From positions 22,506,001 through 22,570,000 of the forward strand of contig NC_091047.1 in NCBI RefSeq assembly GCF_963966145.1: a DNA stretch of 64,000 bases, given 5' to 3'. The position numbers were made by a program, and so were the translations under genes. The number at the start of each line of letters is the position of its first letter. Position 1 is the stretch's first letter. The notes below the pieces were generated by a model. It was not told where the DNA came from, did not search any database, and was given only the letters and a program-made list of their open reading frames with translations. Source of the DNA: Tenebrio molitor. Taxonomy: Eukaryota > Arthropoda > Insecta > Coleoptera > Tenebrionidae. Shown here one piece after another: positions 8,992-18,147 of the stretch.

Positions 8992-9362
8992 AGCTTCCAA
9001 AACGTGCCTTAACAAATATTGATTTAAAAAAATTTGCAAAACTATTAGAAATTCATAATTTTAGAGGAGTATTTATGAAAGATTCATTGCCTAAATCAGG
9101 AGCAAAAGTTAACGAAACTGGTCTCATAAATTTAGATGATCAGAAAGGTAATGGAACTCACTGGACTGCTTATAAAAAAATTAATAACCAGGTCATTTAT
9201 TTTGATAGCTTTGGCAACTTACCGCCACCTACAGAATTAGTTAAATATTTAAACAAAAACAATAAGTGTGAAATAATATATAATCATCAAACATTACAAA
9301 AGTTTGATACAGTAATTTGTGGACATTTGTGTTTAAAATTTTTGTACAACTATAATAATTAA
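8964..9362 (+). CDS. PRO: Adenain-type cysteine protease (maturation protease)
   Basis: A 132-residue protease of the adenovirus endopeptidase/Ulp1 clan, expected to cleave capsid and core precursors during virion maturation. Catalytic residues line up with the clan: His66 (GTHWTAY), acidic Asp81 (YFDSFG), Gln112 and Cys119 (ICGHLCLKFL), with Gln seven residues before Cys as in adenain. It is short and compact for the family, as is usual in Polintons. It overlaps the end of the PLA2 gene by 28 bases, which fixes close co-expression, and is followed by the penton-type gene after 54 bases. Confidence 0.92.
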   Translation: MEITKDIPIKLPKRALTNIDLKKFAKLLEIHNFRGVFMKDSLPKSGAKVNETGLINLDDQKGNGTHWTAYKKINNQVIYFDSFGNLPPPTELVKYLNKNNKCEIIYNHQTLQKFDTVICGHLCLKFLYNYNN

Positions 9363-9416
9363 TAACGGATGTAGATAGTTTTTAGTTTAGCACAGTCTTT
9401 TGTATGTGTTTGTATC

Positions 9417-10151
9417 ATGTCTGTTACGTTTACTTTAACAGGAACAAGTTCAATACTTTCAAGTAAATATTATCCTCCTTTAGTATTGGATAACAGTGAA
9501 TACGCTTTAGGTTTAATAAACTTAGAAACATTTAATTCAATAGCAAACGTAACTAATTCAAATAACAAATTTTATTTTACCTTAATAAATCAAACAAAAG
9601 GTTTTATTGAAATTCCTGAGGGTTCTTATGAAATTGATGAACTCAATGCTTTTTTAAGTCAAGAACTTATTAGATATGTTAAAAACGAATCATTAAAAAC
9701 AAATCACTACATGCAACAACCTACTTTACTTATAGAAGGAAATAACAATACCTTAAAATGTGAAATTAAATGTAGTCTTGATATTGACTTTACAAAAAAA
9801 GACACTATTGGTAGTTTACTAGGTTTCAGCAGTAATACACTTAGAGCAAACAAAAAACATATATCAGATAATCCTTGTAAAATATTCAAAGTAAATGCAT
9901 TATGTGTGGAGTGTAATATTGTATCTGGTGCGTATCGCAATGGTAAAGAAGTGCATGTTATTCATGAATTTTTTCCTTGTGTACCTCCTGGATACAAAAT
10001 AATAGAAACACCTTCTAGTGTTATTTATCTACCAGTTAACACTAAACAAATAGATGAGATAACAATTAAAATAACTGATCAAGATGGAAATATTGTCAAT
10101 TTTAGAGGAGAAGTGCTAACAGTAAGGTTGCATTTGCGTAAAGTAAAATAG
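9417..10151 (+). CDS. Penton-type single jelly-roll minor capsid protein
   Basis: A 244-residue protein matching the penton-like minor capsid protein of Polintons/adintoviruses in size, position directly upstream of the major capsid gene, and motifs: an N-terminal SVTFTLTGTSS strand, IPEGSYEIDELNAFL near residue 65, and a central LLGFSSNTL stretch. The remainder is strand-rich, as expected for a jelly-roll. It should fill the fivefold vertices of the capsid. Intact. Confidence 0.87.
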   Translation: MSVTFTLTGTSSILSSKYYPPLVLDNSEYALGLINLETFNSIANVTNSNNKFYFTLINQTKGFIEIPEGSYEIDELNAFLSQELIRYVKNESLKTNHYMQQPTLLIEGNNNTLKCEIKCSLDIDFTKKDTIGSLLGFSSNTLRANKKHISDNPCKIFKVNALCVECNIVSGAYRNGKEVHVIHEFFPCVPPGYKIIETPSSVIYLPVNTKQIDEITIKITDQDGNIVNFRGEVLTVRLHLRKVK

Positions 10152-10161
10152 CGATCCTGCA

Positions 10162-10329
10162 ATGGGAATAGTGTTTAATGTTAATAGTAAAATTGGTGCG
10201 GCATACAAGGGTAAAAATATAAATATCTCAAAAACAAATAAAATTTCTAGTCGAGTGAAAAACGTGAAAGTGTTAACTACAGCAAACCGTTTGTTTTTAA
10301 AATCTTTAGGATTTCGAGTAAAAGTATAA
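10162..10329 (+). CDS. 55-residue basic protein between penton and major capsid genes
   Basis: A short open frame starting 10 bases after the penton-type stop and ending 10 bases before the major capsid start, on the same strand. It is very basic (Lys/Arg-rich, nearly no acidic residues) and ends with a TTANRLFLKSLGF segment. Small basic proteins at this position occur in other Polintons as far as I recall. The charge would suit a genome-condensing or capsid-cement peptide; this is inference. Tight packing between two capsid genes argues that it is real. Confidence 0.65.
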   Translation: MGIVFNVNSKIGAAYKGKNINISKTNKISSRVKNVKVLTTANRLFLKSLGFRVKV

Positions 10330-10339
10330 ATTTAGCAAA

Positions 10340-11569
10340 ATGAATTTTGAAATTCTGAATGTTCAGGAACCACCGTTGTTTGATATGACAATTGCTTATG
10401 CTGAAAAACGTACTCATCCACCTTATGCATCTAGTTCTTTTAATAACAATGATGAAATTAGAATTCCAATACAACAACAAGACATATACACTTTACCTTG
10501 GTACAGTACGTTACATGTTCAAGGAAAAGTAAAAGTGTATGGTAAAGATAATGCTGTTTTACCACCTTCAAGCGTTGAATTTGTTAACATGGGAATTTTA
10601 TTTTTGTTTAATGAAATACGTTATGAAATATCAGGAGATTCCATTGATACTGTTAGAAATCCGGGAATTGCGTCTATTTTAAAAGGATATGCAACATACA
10701 ACGAATCACAAAGTAAGGCTCTTCAAAACAGTGGTTGGTTTCCCAAAGAACAATCTACTATTATTGATGGAGTGAGTGGTAGTTTTGATGTTATAATTCC
10801 ACTTCACATGGTTTTGGGTTTGTGTGAAGACTTTAAAAAAGTTTTGGTAAATGCTCGACAAGAATTAGTACTACGTCGCGGTAGTGATGATAGTAATGCA
10901 TTTTTGCTTGATGATGATTTAGATAAGACAGTAAAATTGTCTTTAGAAAAAATATCATGGAGAGTTCCTCATATTACAACAACAATAAAAGAACAATTAA
11001 AATTATTGGATATTGTTAAAAGTGCAAAAGAATTGTACATTCCTTTTCGAAGTCGAGAATTACATGAATATCCAGTTTTACCTCAAACACAAAAACATAC
11101 ATGGGCTATTAAATCTGCTATAGAAAAACCTCAATATGTAATGTTTGCATTACAAACAGATCGAAAAAATCAACTTACTAAAAACTGTAGTCGTTTTGAT
11201 CATTGTTATTTAAGAAATATTAAAGTTTTCCTTAATGATACACATTATCCATATGACAATTTAAATATAAATTTTGTTAACAATCAATATGCTCTCTTAT
11301 ATGAAATGTTTACTAATTTTCAAAATTCTTTTCTTTACAAAGAAAGTGAACCTATTTTTACTCCAAAAGAGTTTAAAGATATTGCACCAATTGCAGTGAT
11401 TGATTGTTCTAAACAAAACGAAGAATTAAAAAGAAGTGCAGTGGATATTAGAATAGAATTTGAAACAAGTGTAAATATACCTGATAAAACAACTGCTTAT
11501 TGTTTAATTTTGCATGATAGAATAGCTAAATATATACCAATTAAAAACATAATATCTTTAGTTAGATAG
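10340..11569 (+). CDS. MCP: Major capsid protein (double jelly-roll, hexon-like)
   Basis: A 409-residue protein with features of Polinton/adintovirus major capsid proteins: N-terminal strand region, an FLFNEIRYEISG motif near residue 90, a middle stretch with paired strands (PQYVMFALQTDRKNQ), and FVNNQYALLYEMFTNF near residue 315. Members form trimers of two jelly-rolls each that tile the icosahedral shell. It is the last plus-strand gene of the morphogenesis block and is followed by an AATAAA at 11682-11687. Intact. Confidence 0.9.
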   Translation: MNFEILNVQEPPLFDMTIAYAEKRTHPPYASSSFNNNDEIRIPIQQQDIYTLPWYSTLHVQGKVKVYGKDNAVLPPSSVEFVNMGILFLFNEIRYEISGDSIDTVRNPGIASILKGYATYNESQSKALQNSGWFPKEQSTIIDGVSGSFDVIIPLHMVLGLCEDFKKVLVNARQELVLRRGSDDSNAFLLDDDLDKTVKLSLEKISWRVPHITTTIKEQLKLLDIVKSAKELYIPFRSRELHEYPVLPQTQKHTWAIKSAIEKPQYVMFALQTDRKNQLTKNCSRFDHCYLRNIKVFLNDTHYPYDNLNINFVNNQYALLYEMFTNFQNSFLYKESEPIFTPKEFKDIAPIAVIDCSKQNEELKRSAVDIRIEFETSVNIPDKTTAYCLILHDRIAKYIPIKNIISLVR

Positions 11570-11681
11570 GTTATAAGTAGGTACCCATGTATTTATTTAT
11601 TTATTTAGTTATTGTTATTATTACTTAGGTAGTATTTAAGATAAATAGTTGTAGCACCTTAATTATGTAAGAAAATTTATA

Positions 11682-11716
11682 AATAAAAGACAAAAAAATA
11701 TGAAAAGTGTTTTATT
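11682..11716. terminator. Convergent polyadenylation signals
   Basis: AATAAA at 11682-11687 serves the capsid transcript. TTTATT at 11711-11716 gives AATAAA on the minus strand and overlaps the stop codon of the 259-residue gene. Confidence 0.55.
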
Positions 11717-12491
11717 GAATAGATGATAATAATGTTAACAGAGTCAAAGTTTCTTTATAATCCTGGAGCTTTGTTGATGGCCATCTCGCTGAGTCTGGAC
11801 CGCAAGTCCAACCTAGCTGAGCCTCTGGATCGCTGTTTCCTTTGAATATGTTTTCCTTTACCCATTGTAATATTTGGGAGTGTTTAACATTTTCATGAGG
11901 CTTAAATCTATATAAAACATCTTTATTTAATTTCAACGACAAAATCGCTATCTGAAGCTTTTTGTAGTCAGCTATGTATGAAACATTACATACAAATTGA
12001 TCAATGCATGATACAACAGTTTGATGGTTTTGCAAAATATTCAACAATGGAAATTCCTTTGTGCAAATGTTTTGCAAATTGTGGTTGGACAATAACTCTA
12101 ACAGATAATAAATATGTGATACATTTTTCTCTAAACCATGAGCAGTTAACAAGGCATATAATTTCGAATAAGAAAGCAAACTTACATTTTCTTTCCTACA
12201 GATATCTACAAATGTGTGTACATACTTATCTAAAAATTTTCTTTTCTGTAACAGTTTTACAAATATTTCAACATTAGCATTTTTTATGTAAAGAGACATT
12301 TTTGGAAAAATTTCACTTGGAATAATAAAGTCTTCTCGGTTCATCAGAGTAAAAAGTTTAAGTTTCGTTTGATGAGTGTCTTCATACAGGATCAGGTTAT
12401 TTAAATGTTTCATATAAATTTTCTGTAGAGCATCTTGGGCTTCGATTTTGATTTGTAACAAAAGATCCATCTTGGAAACACTGGTTAGCAC
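11712..12491 (-). CDS. Unknown helical protein, 259 aa
   Basis: A 259-residue frame downstream of the polymerase gene on the same strand, 105 bases after its stop. It is predicted mostly alpha-helical, rich in Leu, Ile, Lys and His, with scattered Cys but no clear zinc motif, signal peptide or membrane segment. A C-terminal tail containing GWTCGPDSARWPS differs in composition from the rest. I recognise no family. An alternative start at Met8 (MDLLLQ, position 12470) is possible. The full-length open frame in an otherwise intact element supports a real gene; it may be an accessory or replication-associated protein. Confidence 0.65.
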   Translation of the reverse strand: MLTSVSKMDLLLQIKIEAQDALQKIYMKHLNNLILYEDTHQTKLKLFTLMNREDFIIPSEIFPKMSLYIKNANVEIFVKLLQKRKFLDKYVHTFVDICRKENVSLLSYSKLYALLTAHGLEKNVSHIYYLLELLSNHNLQNICTKEFPLLNILQNHQTVVSCIDQFVCNVSYIADYKKLQIAILSLKLNKDVLYRFKPHENVKHSQILQWVKENIFKGNSDPEAQLGWTCGPDSARWPSTKLQDYKETLTLLTLLSSIQ

Positions 12492-12596
12492 TGCAACAAC
12501 AATAAAATAAAATTATTTGTGTTGCTAGTTTGTATGCAGTACCTCATTTTGTAGTTGATATCCCTTCCATTATTTACTTATGTACACATATGTACT

Positions 12597-15500
12597 TTAC
12601 TCATAATTAATATTTTCTTCTTCTTTTTCTCTGTTAGGTGTCGCTTGATACATATAGCCCCAAGGCTTAGTGTCAGTTGTATCAAAATTAAGAATACGTT
12701 TATCATCAAATGGACTTAAGACAATTTTTTTCTGTTTGATAGATGATACCTTGTGGTTTTTAGATCTTATTAACTTTTGCACTTTTTCTAAAATTGTTTG
12801 ATCGAACAAACAATTTTTATAATCATTAAATGTGATGGCTTTTATTGAAGATTTTGTAGATCCTTTTGATTTTTTAACTAAATACTCTTTTGATTTATCG
12901 TCATCTACAGTGTAAGCATACATTTTTGATCTTAAACCAACAAATTCTAACATAATTTTACCATTGTTTTCATCTTTCATAAGGCCGGGTACTTTTTTGT
13001 TTCTTTGTATAATGTTATAAATATTGTTAGTTTCATAATCTGAGGTATCAAAAAGATGAAAATCTTTTTTAATATATTCATATATGTCATAAACTTTAAA
13101 TTCATAGATTAAACTGTCAGTATCGGTATAAAGTAATTTTGCAGAGTTTTGGAAGGTTTTAATAACATAGTTGTAATGAAAATGATATAAGAAAGTTTTC
13201 GAAATATCTAAGATACTAAAACCAACGTATATTGGTTTATTCAGATAAACTTCTAATTTATTCATTTCAACAACAACAATATTTTCATCAAAAATAATGG
13301 AGCTATGAAAATTAGGTCTTGAAATTAATGCGCGTAGTCCCCAGCGTCCTCCATCCCATTTCGTTACCAATCGAATGTCTCTATGTTTTCTAACATTCTC
13401 CATACATTTACCATAAATAGCATTAATCATTAATTTATAGAAATCTTTTTCAAAATCATTTTTAGACTGTTGCCTGAGTTTGGTATTTAAGTCAATATAT
13501 TGTTTAAGCCATGGTGATTGTTTGAATTTTAAAACTTTGTGAACTTTAGTTAATTTCATTCCCAGGTCTAAATACATTTTCAAATTTCTATAATGAATAA
13601 TATAATTTTTTTTTGGAAATAATGTTAAAAGCAGTTTTTTAATTTTGGATGTAGAATTTGGTGGCACCATATGTTCAGGCGCCAATGGTAAATCGCTATG
13701 CATATCATGTATGCAAATGGGATAATCTAAATCACATTCAAGTATGTAACCAATTTGAGAAGTATTGGAGGTATATAATATTTGTTGAATGTTAAAATTT
13801 TCTAAAAACTCAAATTCACCATATGGCAAATATTCTGACATTGCTGCACCATATAAATTATTCACATCAAAATACATTAAGTACTTGCTGTCTAAATTTT
13901 GTATAAAATTTTCTCTCATATATTTATTATTTGCTTTTGCATATCTATTTGAACACTGTGATACACCACCTCTTATTCCTTTTTCTATAAATAATATTTG
14001 ATCAATATCCATCAAACGTTCTAATGTTATATTTGTGGTTTTGAGCATAGCATCAAATGTAAGTCCGGGAGTAGTAAAGTAATGTAAAGGATCTAAATCA
14101 TATGTTTTTTTGCATGTATCACGAAAAGCTTCAAAAACATCTGCAAGTAAAAGAACATCAGTCTTTAAATACAAATCAGCATACTCTCCTATTGTTTTAA
14201 TATGAAAGCAGTCCCAAACTTTTTTAGCATGATAATAGTCGCTGTCACTAATAGGTTCCTCAGTAAGTTCACTGTAAAATGCTTCTTTACAAGGTAAAAC
14301 GGTTTCCTCTAAACGTTCAAATGAATCAATGTAATCATAAGGAAATATACCTTTTTTTGTTAATAACAAGAATTCTTCTTCGGTATTACAAAATAATTTT
14401 GTTATAGATTTTTGTTCGTTTTGTAAATTTGATGAAAGTTTTCCTAGAGCTTGAGACATAAAACGAAAAGAATCAACAAATCGTAAAGATACATTTGTGC
14501 CTGCAACATATTTAGTAAAAGAAATGTATTTTTCTTTATTTATAGGTAGCAATTTGATTGTTCCTTGAAACTGTGTTGATAGTTCTTTAATTATAAAATG
14601 AGCATCATATCCACTCAAGTTGTGAAAAACAACAGGAATGTAATGAGCATCTTTATAATTTAAGTTACAAGCTTGATGCGCTAAACCACGAAATTCTCCT
14701 GTTTGATGATTATGATCTCGTACTTTCATTTGGTTTGGTTGAAATGTTTGTTTGCAGATGTGACAATTGTCATTTGTTGTTGTTGTTGTTGTTGTTGTTG
14801 TTATTGTTGTCATTGGTAAAATTATTTTAAGCTGTTCATCACAAAACTGTGAAATTTCTTCCAACTCTTTAACAAACCACTGAATGCAATCTTTACCACG
14901 ATAAATATTAAATTTAGAGAATGAATCGTTATAAGAGCATTTTAGATAATAGGCTACACTAAATGCAACATGATTTTGATATATTTTAGAATTAGATTTG
15001 GTAGAGTAATTATTGTCTGATGCCTTTTCTAAAATACTTTCTAAATCTGCGTATATAACAAAGGGAACTTTTTCTTTATAAGAATGATTTTCAAACTGCA
15101 AAAATTTCTTTGTTTCATCAGGTAATTTGACACAACATTGATTTGACTTTAGGCAATAACGCAAATGATTTTGGAGTAGATTGTCAGTGGTAAAAGAATT
15201 TAAACATCTCTCACAAACAAAACATTTATTATTATGATTTGATAATTGTTTAGATAACAAACGAGATAAATTTTTAATCCACACAAAGTGATAAAGTAAG
15301 GACTTTTTAGAAGCAAAAGACAAATTTGGTTTAGTATTAATTGGCAACATTAATAAATTGATAACTTTAATATCAGCTTTATGTGTTTGTGAACTTAAAG
15401 AACAAGGCAAAATTTTTGAACGCTCAAAATAATATAAGTTAATGGCAAGATTGTTATGTTTTTCAAACTTTCTAACATCTTTAATTGTAATTGGAAACTG

Positions 15501-16388
15501 GATATTTTGATATTTTAACACATCTTTAAAATGTGGATAAGAAGAAATTCTATTAGCGTTTTTCTTTGCAGGATACAAAGCAGATACAACTGACCATAAA
15601 AAACAAAAATTATCATCATTTTCAACATTAATTACTGCATGTTTTTTTTTAATAAAATTTGGTACAGTTACAAACGTTGAAAAACCTATCTTTAATGGAT
15701 CATACCTGTTAATATTTACTTTAAGCCCTATAACTTCATGAAGAGCCCATCCAGAATCCTTTTCTGCAAACTCTTCTAATTCATTCATTAATTTATCGGT
15801 AACGTTTTCTTTGTACCACCGTTTTAAATTAGTTGAAGTGTCAATTGGAACATTTTTTGTGCAAAAGCTTTTTATGTCAATTTCACCAGTTTGAGGTTTT
15901 ATGAAATAAGCGGAGAAAATAACATTCACTTTTATCATAGACTCCTTTAAGATTTTTTTAATTTTAATTGAAAAACACTTAAAAGCTTTATTGAAAAAAA
16001 TTAAAGGGTCTTTTATATTTAATGTTGATATAAAACCAGTACGAATTCTTCCATTAAAAGCTGATTCAATATTTTCCCATTTTACATTAGAGCAATTTCG
16101 ATTTAAATTAGTTGAAAGTTTTCCTCCCGTTTTCAAAATTAAATTTTGTTTAAGTTTTTTTAATTTTAAACGATAATATTTTAAATATGATAAACTAGAT
16201 TCTAAAGAATGAAGTGACTCTAAAACATTATTTTTATGCAATTTGTTTTTTATTGCTTTATTAACAATTTTGATTGTATTATTTATATGAATTTGAAATT
16301 TATTTAACTCATCTATAGTTTTTAATTTTGAGAAATATTCACGTACCACTTTTAAGACTCTTTTACATAAACGTGTGACGGTTTCCAT
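12597..16388 (-). CDS. POLB: Protein-primed family B DNA polymerase
   Basis: A 1,263-residue polymerase B that replicates the linear element using a protein primer. Exonuclease motifs: YADLES near 443 (Exo I), NLSGYDAHF near 590 (Exo II) and YADLYLKTDVLLLADVF (Exo III). Polymerase motifs: YFDVNNLYG near 838 (A), KLMINAIYGK near 985 (B) and YTDTDS at 1087-1092 (C). The long N-terminal part includes an NDDNFCFLWSVVSALYP segment and a C2HC finger (CERCLNSF...HLRYC). Before Exo II there is an EndoVII-like zinc motif (CHICKQTF, KVRDHNHQTGEFRG, CNLNY) of a type known in Polinton polymerases. A GTT microsatellite encodes a threonine run just before that motif. No disruption seen. Confidence 0.97.
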   Translation of the reverse strand: METVTRLCKRVLKVVREYFSKLKTIDELNKFQIHINNTIKIVNKAIKNKLHKNNVLESLHSLESSLSYLKYYRLKLKKLKQNLILKTGGKLSTNLNRNCSNVKWENIESAFNGRIRTGFISTLNIKDPLIFFNKAFKCFSIKIKKILKESMIKVNVIFSAYFIKPQTGEIDIKSFCTKNVPIDTSTNLKRWYKENVTDKLMNELEEFAEKDSGWALHEVIGLKVNINRYDPLKIGFSTFVTVPNFIKKKHAVINVENDDNFCFLWSVVSALYPAKKNANRISSYPHFKDVLKYQNIQFPITIKDVRKFEKHNNLAINLYYFERSKILPCSLSSQTHKADIKVINLLMLPINTKPNLSFASKKSLLYHFVWIKNLSRLLSKQLSNHNNKCFVCERCLNSFTTDNLLQNHLRYCLKSNQCCVKLPDETKKFLQFENHSYKEKVPFVIYADLESILEKASDNNYSTKSNSKIYQNHVAFSVAYYLKCSYNDSFSKFNIYRGKDCIQWFVKELEEISQFCDEQLKIILPMTTITTTTTTTTTNDNCHICKQTFQPNQMKVRDHNHQTGEFRGLAHQACNLNYKDAHYIPVVFHNLSGYDAHFIIKELSTQFQGTIKLLPINKEKYISFTKYVAGTNVSLRFVDSFRFMSQALGKLSSNLQNEQKSITKLFCNTEEEFLLLTKKGIFPYDYIDSFERLEETVLPCKEAFYSELTEEPISDSDYYHAKKVWDCFHIKTIGEYADLYLKTDVLLLADVFEAFRDTCKKTYDLDPLHYFTTPGLTFDAMLKTTNITLERLMDIDQILFIEKGIRGGVSQCSNRYAKANNKYMRENFIQNLDSKYLMYFDVNNLYGAAMSEYLPYGEFEFLENFNIQQILYTSNTSQIGYILECDLDYPICIHDMHSDLPLAPEHMVPPNSTSKIKKLLLTLFPKKNYIIHYRNLKMYLDLGMKLTKVHKVLKFKQSPWLKQYIDLNTKLRQQSKNDFEKDFYKLMINAIYGKCMENVRKHRDIRLVTKWDGGRWGLRALISRPNFHSSIIFDENIVVVEMNKLEVYLNKPIYVGFSILDISKTFLYHFHYNYVIKTFQNSAKLLYTDTDSLIYEFKVYDIYEYIKKDFHLFDTSDYETNNIYNIIQRNKKVPGLMKDENNGKIMLEFVGLRSKMYAYTVDDDKSKEYLVKKSKGSTKSSIKAITFNDYKNCLFDQTILEKVQKLIRSKNHKVSSIKQKKIVLSPFDDKRILNFDTTDTKPWGYMYQATPNREKEEENINYE
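14774..14811 (+). repeat. GTT trinucleotide repeat coding for poly-threonine in POLB
   Basis: About a dozen TTG/GTT units, with one interruption. Read on the minus strand they encode about ten consecutive Thr residues, immediately upstream of the CHICKQTF zinc motif. Likely a length-variable linker between polymerase domains. Confidence 0.85.
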
Positions 16389-16674
16389 TGAAGTTTAATA
16401 AAGAAGCTGCACAAACAATGTCAATATTCAAAAAAAGATTCTTATTTATAGTGAAATAAAAAGAATAAAATAATGGTGATAACATGTTAATTACCTAAAG
16501 TAAAAATAAATTGGGATATATTTTGCCGAAGATAAGCAAAATGTTTCTTTCTTTAAAAGTTGGTGGGAGACAAAAAGAGGGATGTAACAAGAGTGGGGAC
16601 ATTGAAATAAATATAGCAGTAATTGGCTTAGTTTTATACACTTTGATAATTGTCAACTTGCGAGTACTACAACC
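16389..16674. promoter_or_regulatory. Divergent intergenic region between POLB and GTSF1-like gene
   Basis: The 286-bp gap separates the minus-strand polymerase from the plus-strand CHHC gene. A TTTATAC motif at about 16634 lies 40 bp before the plus-strand start; TTTATAGTG lies about 60 bp upstream of the polymerase start. Probable promoters for both sides. Confidence 0.4.
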
Positions 16675-17023
16675 ATGAATTTCCAAAATTTTGATAGTTA
16701 CAATAATCAAAATGGTAAGTTTTTTTTTTTTAATATAAAACTGTATTTCATATATTTATTATTTTAAAGGAATTGTTCAATGTCCCTACAACCCCTTCCA
16801 TAAATGCTTGGAGCATCGTTTGTCGATCCACATGTACAAGGCTCATCGTGAGGAGTACATGAAAGACATGGACCGCAAGTGGAAAGAGGGTGCTGCGGAA
16901 CGGCAAAGATTATGGGAAGAAATGAAGAAGAGACCAAAAATTGTCATCCCTCAAGTAAATTACACTCCCGATGATGAAAATTGGGATGATTGCGATGAAA
17001 ATAATGTATTTGAGAATAAATAA
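16675..17023 (+). CDS. Spliced GTSF1/Asterix-like CHHC zinc-finger protein
   Basis: Two exons, 16675-16714 and 16770-17023, with a 55-bp GT-AG intron (donor GTAAGT, acceptor TTTTAAAG). The reading frame is kept across the junction and gives 97 residues. Exon 2 begins with a CHHC-type finger: CPYNPFH, then nine residues to His34, then MYKAH. This gives Cys18, His24, His34, with His39 in the place of the usual last Cys and one extra residue. A charged helix follows, then an acidic tail with one Trp (DDENWDDCDEN, Trp85). GTSF1/Asterix proteins are Piwi cofactors in transposon silencing. They combine CHHC fingers with an acidic Trp-bearing tail that contacts Piwi. Only one finger is present here. 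Other CHHC families (U11-48K, TRM13) are the main alternative. Confidence 0.68.
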
Positions 17024-18147
17024 ATAAATGTTTATACTTTTATCTTTGTTATTATTATTAAATAACCATATAACACCCCTATTTAAAAAAAAAAAAAAAA
17101 AAAAAAAAGAGTCCTGACTTTTCAATCCAGCTATGAGACATATCTTAAGAGAACCTACATCAGTAACAAAGTTTAACCCCCGTTTTTGGTCGGGCGGAAA
17201 TGACTTTAATTTTATACTTTTTGGCACTTAAAACATTTTTATTTTTTAAAATGTTTATGATGGTTGGATTTAGAAAAATTCATGTTTTTAAATTGTTACT
17301 TTTTGAATTTTTTTTCTTTAAAAAGTGATGTTTTTTTACCAAAAAAAGGCACTTAAAAACATTTTAAAATTTTTAAAATTAAATCCTTGAATTCTCCATA
17401 AAAAATGCTACTTGTGGTTTTAATTTCAAATTTTTATCTCAAAATTAAATTAATTTAAGCTAAGGGTAGTTTTTTTAAATGTTGTCAGAACCATATCGAG
17501 TTGCATATCAAACTTCATCGCTTAAACTCACAAATTTAAATAAAAACTCAAATTCAAAAAATATTGAACGGTGTAGAAAATACAAAATGATCAACCCTAA
17601 AAAAATTTTGATTTAAATAAATCGATTTTCCATTTCTTTGCGCATGTTTTTTTACATAGATCATTTTTCAATAAAACGAATAGTTTTTGAGATAAACGCT
17701 ATTAAACTTTTACAATTTTACTCTTTAATTGTAATTTGAGCTTATGCACGTGAATCAATCAACTTTTAGTTTTTACCATTCGATTTATAACAACTTTTTG
17801 CAACTTTTTTTCCTCTATTATTTTGGGCTCCAACGTACCGTTTACGAAATAAAGTTTCAAAAAATTTTCTTTAAAATATAATTTGAGGTTATTTTTATGA
17901 TTCTATTAACTTCAATTTTGTTTCATTTAATTTCAATCGTCTATATGCAGCTTTTTTTCCTTTATTATTTTTGATCTTAAACCACCCTTTCAAATATATT
18001 TGCTGTTTGAATTTATATTGTAAATGTAATTTTGTATAGTGAAAAATTACAAATACATATTACGAATAAAAATCAAGAAAAAATTAAAGGATTGTTTGTT
18101 TTTAATATTTTATTCATGACATTTATAAATATTACATTGGTTGAAAC
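17024..18147. other. AT-rich non-coding interval inside the element
   Basis: Starts with AATAAA overlapping the stop of the CHHC gene, then an unbroken run of 24 A at 17085-17108. About 1 kb of highly AT-rich DNA with T-tracts and repeated ACTTAAAACATTTT-like motifs follows (near 17225 and 17350). No coding frame was recognised. A short GC-richer island lies at about 17160-17200. It might be a decayed insertion or lost cargo gene. Confidence 0.5.

Noticed and set aside
11978..12277. 99-codon plus-strand frame
   Set aside because: Shadow of the 259-residue minus-strand gene.
16495..16710. 71-codon minus-strand frame
   Set aside because: Antisense to the first exon and promoter of the CHHC gene; no features of its own.
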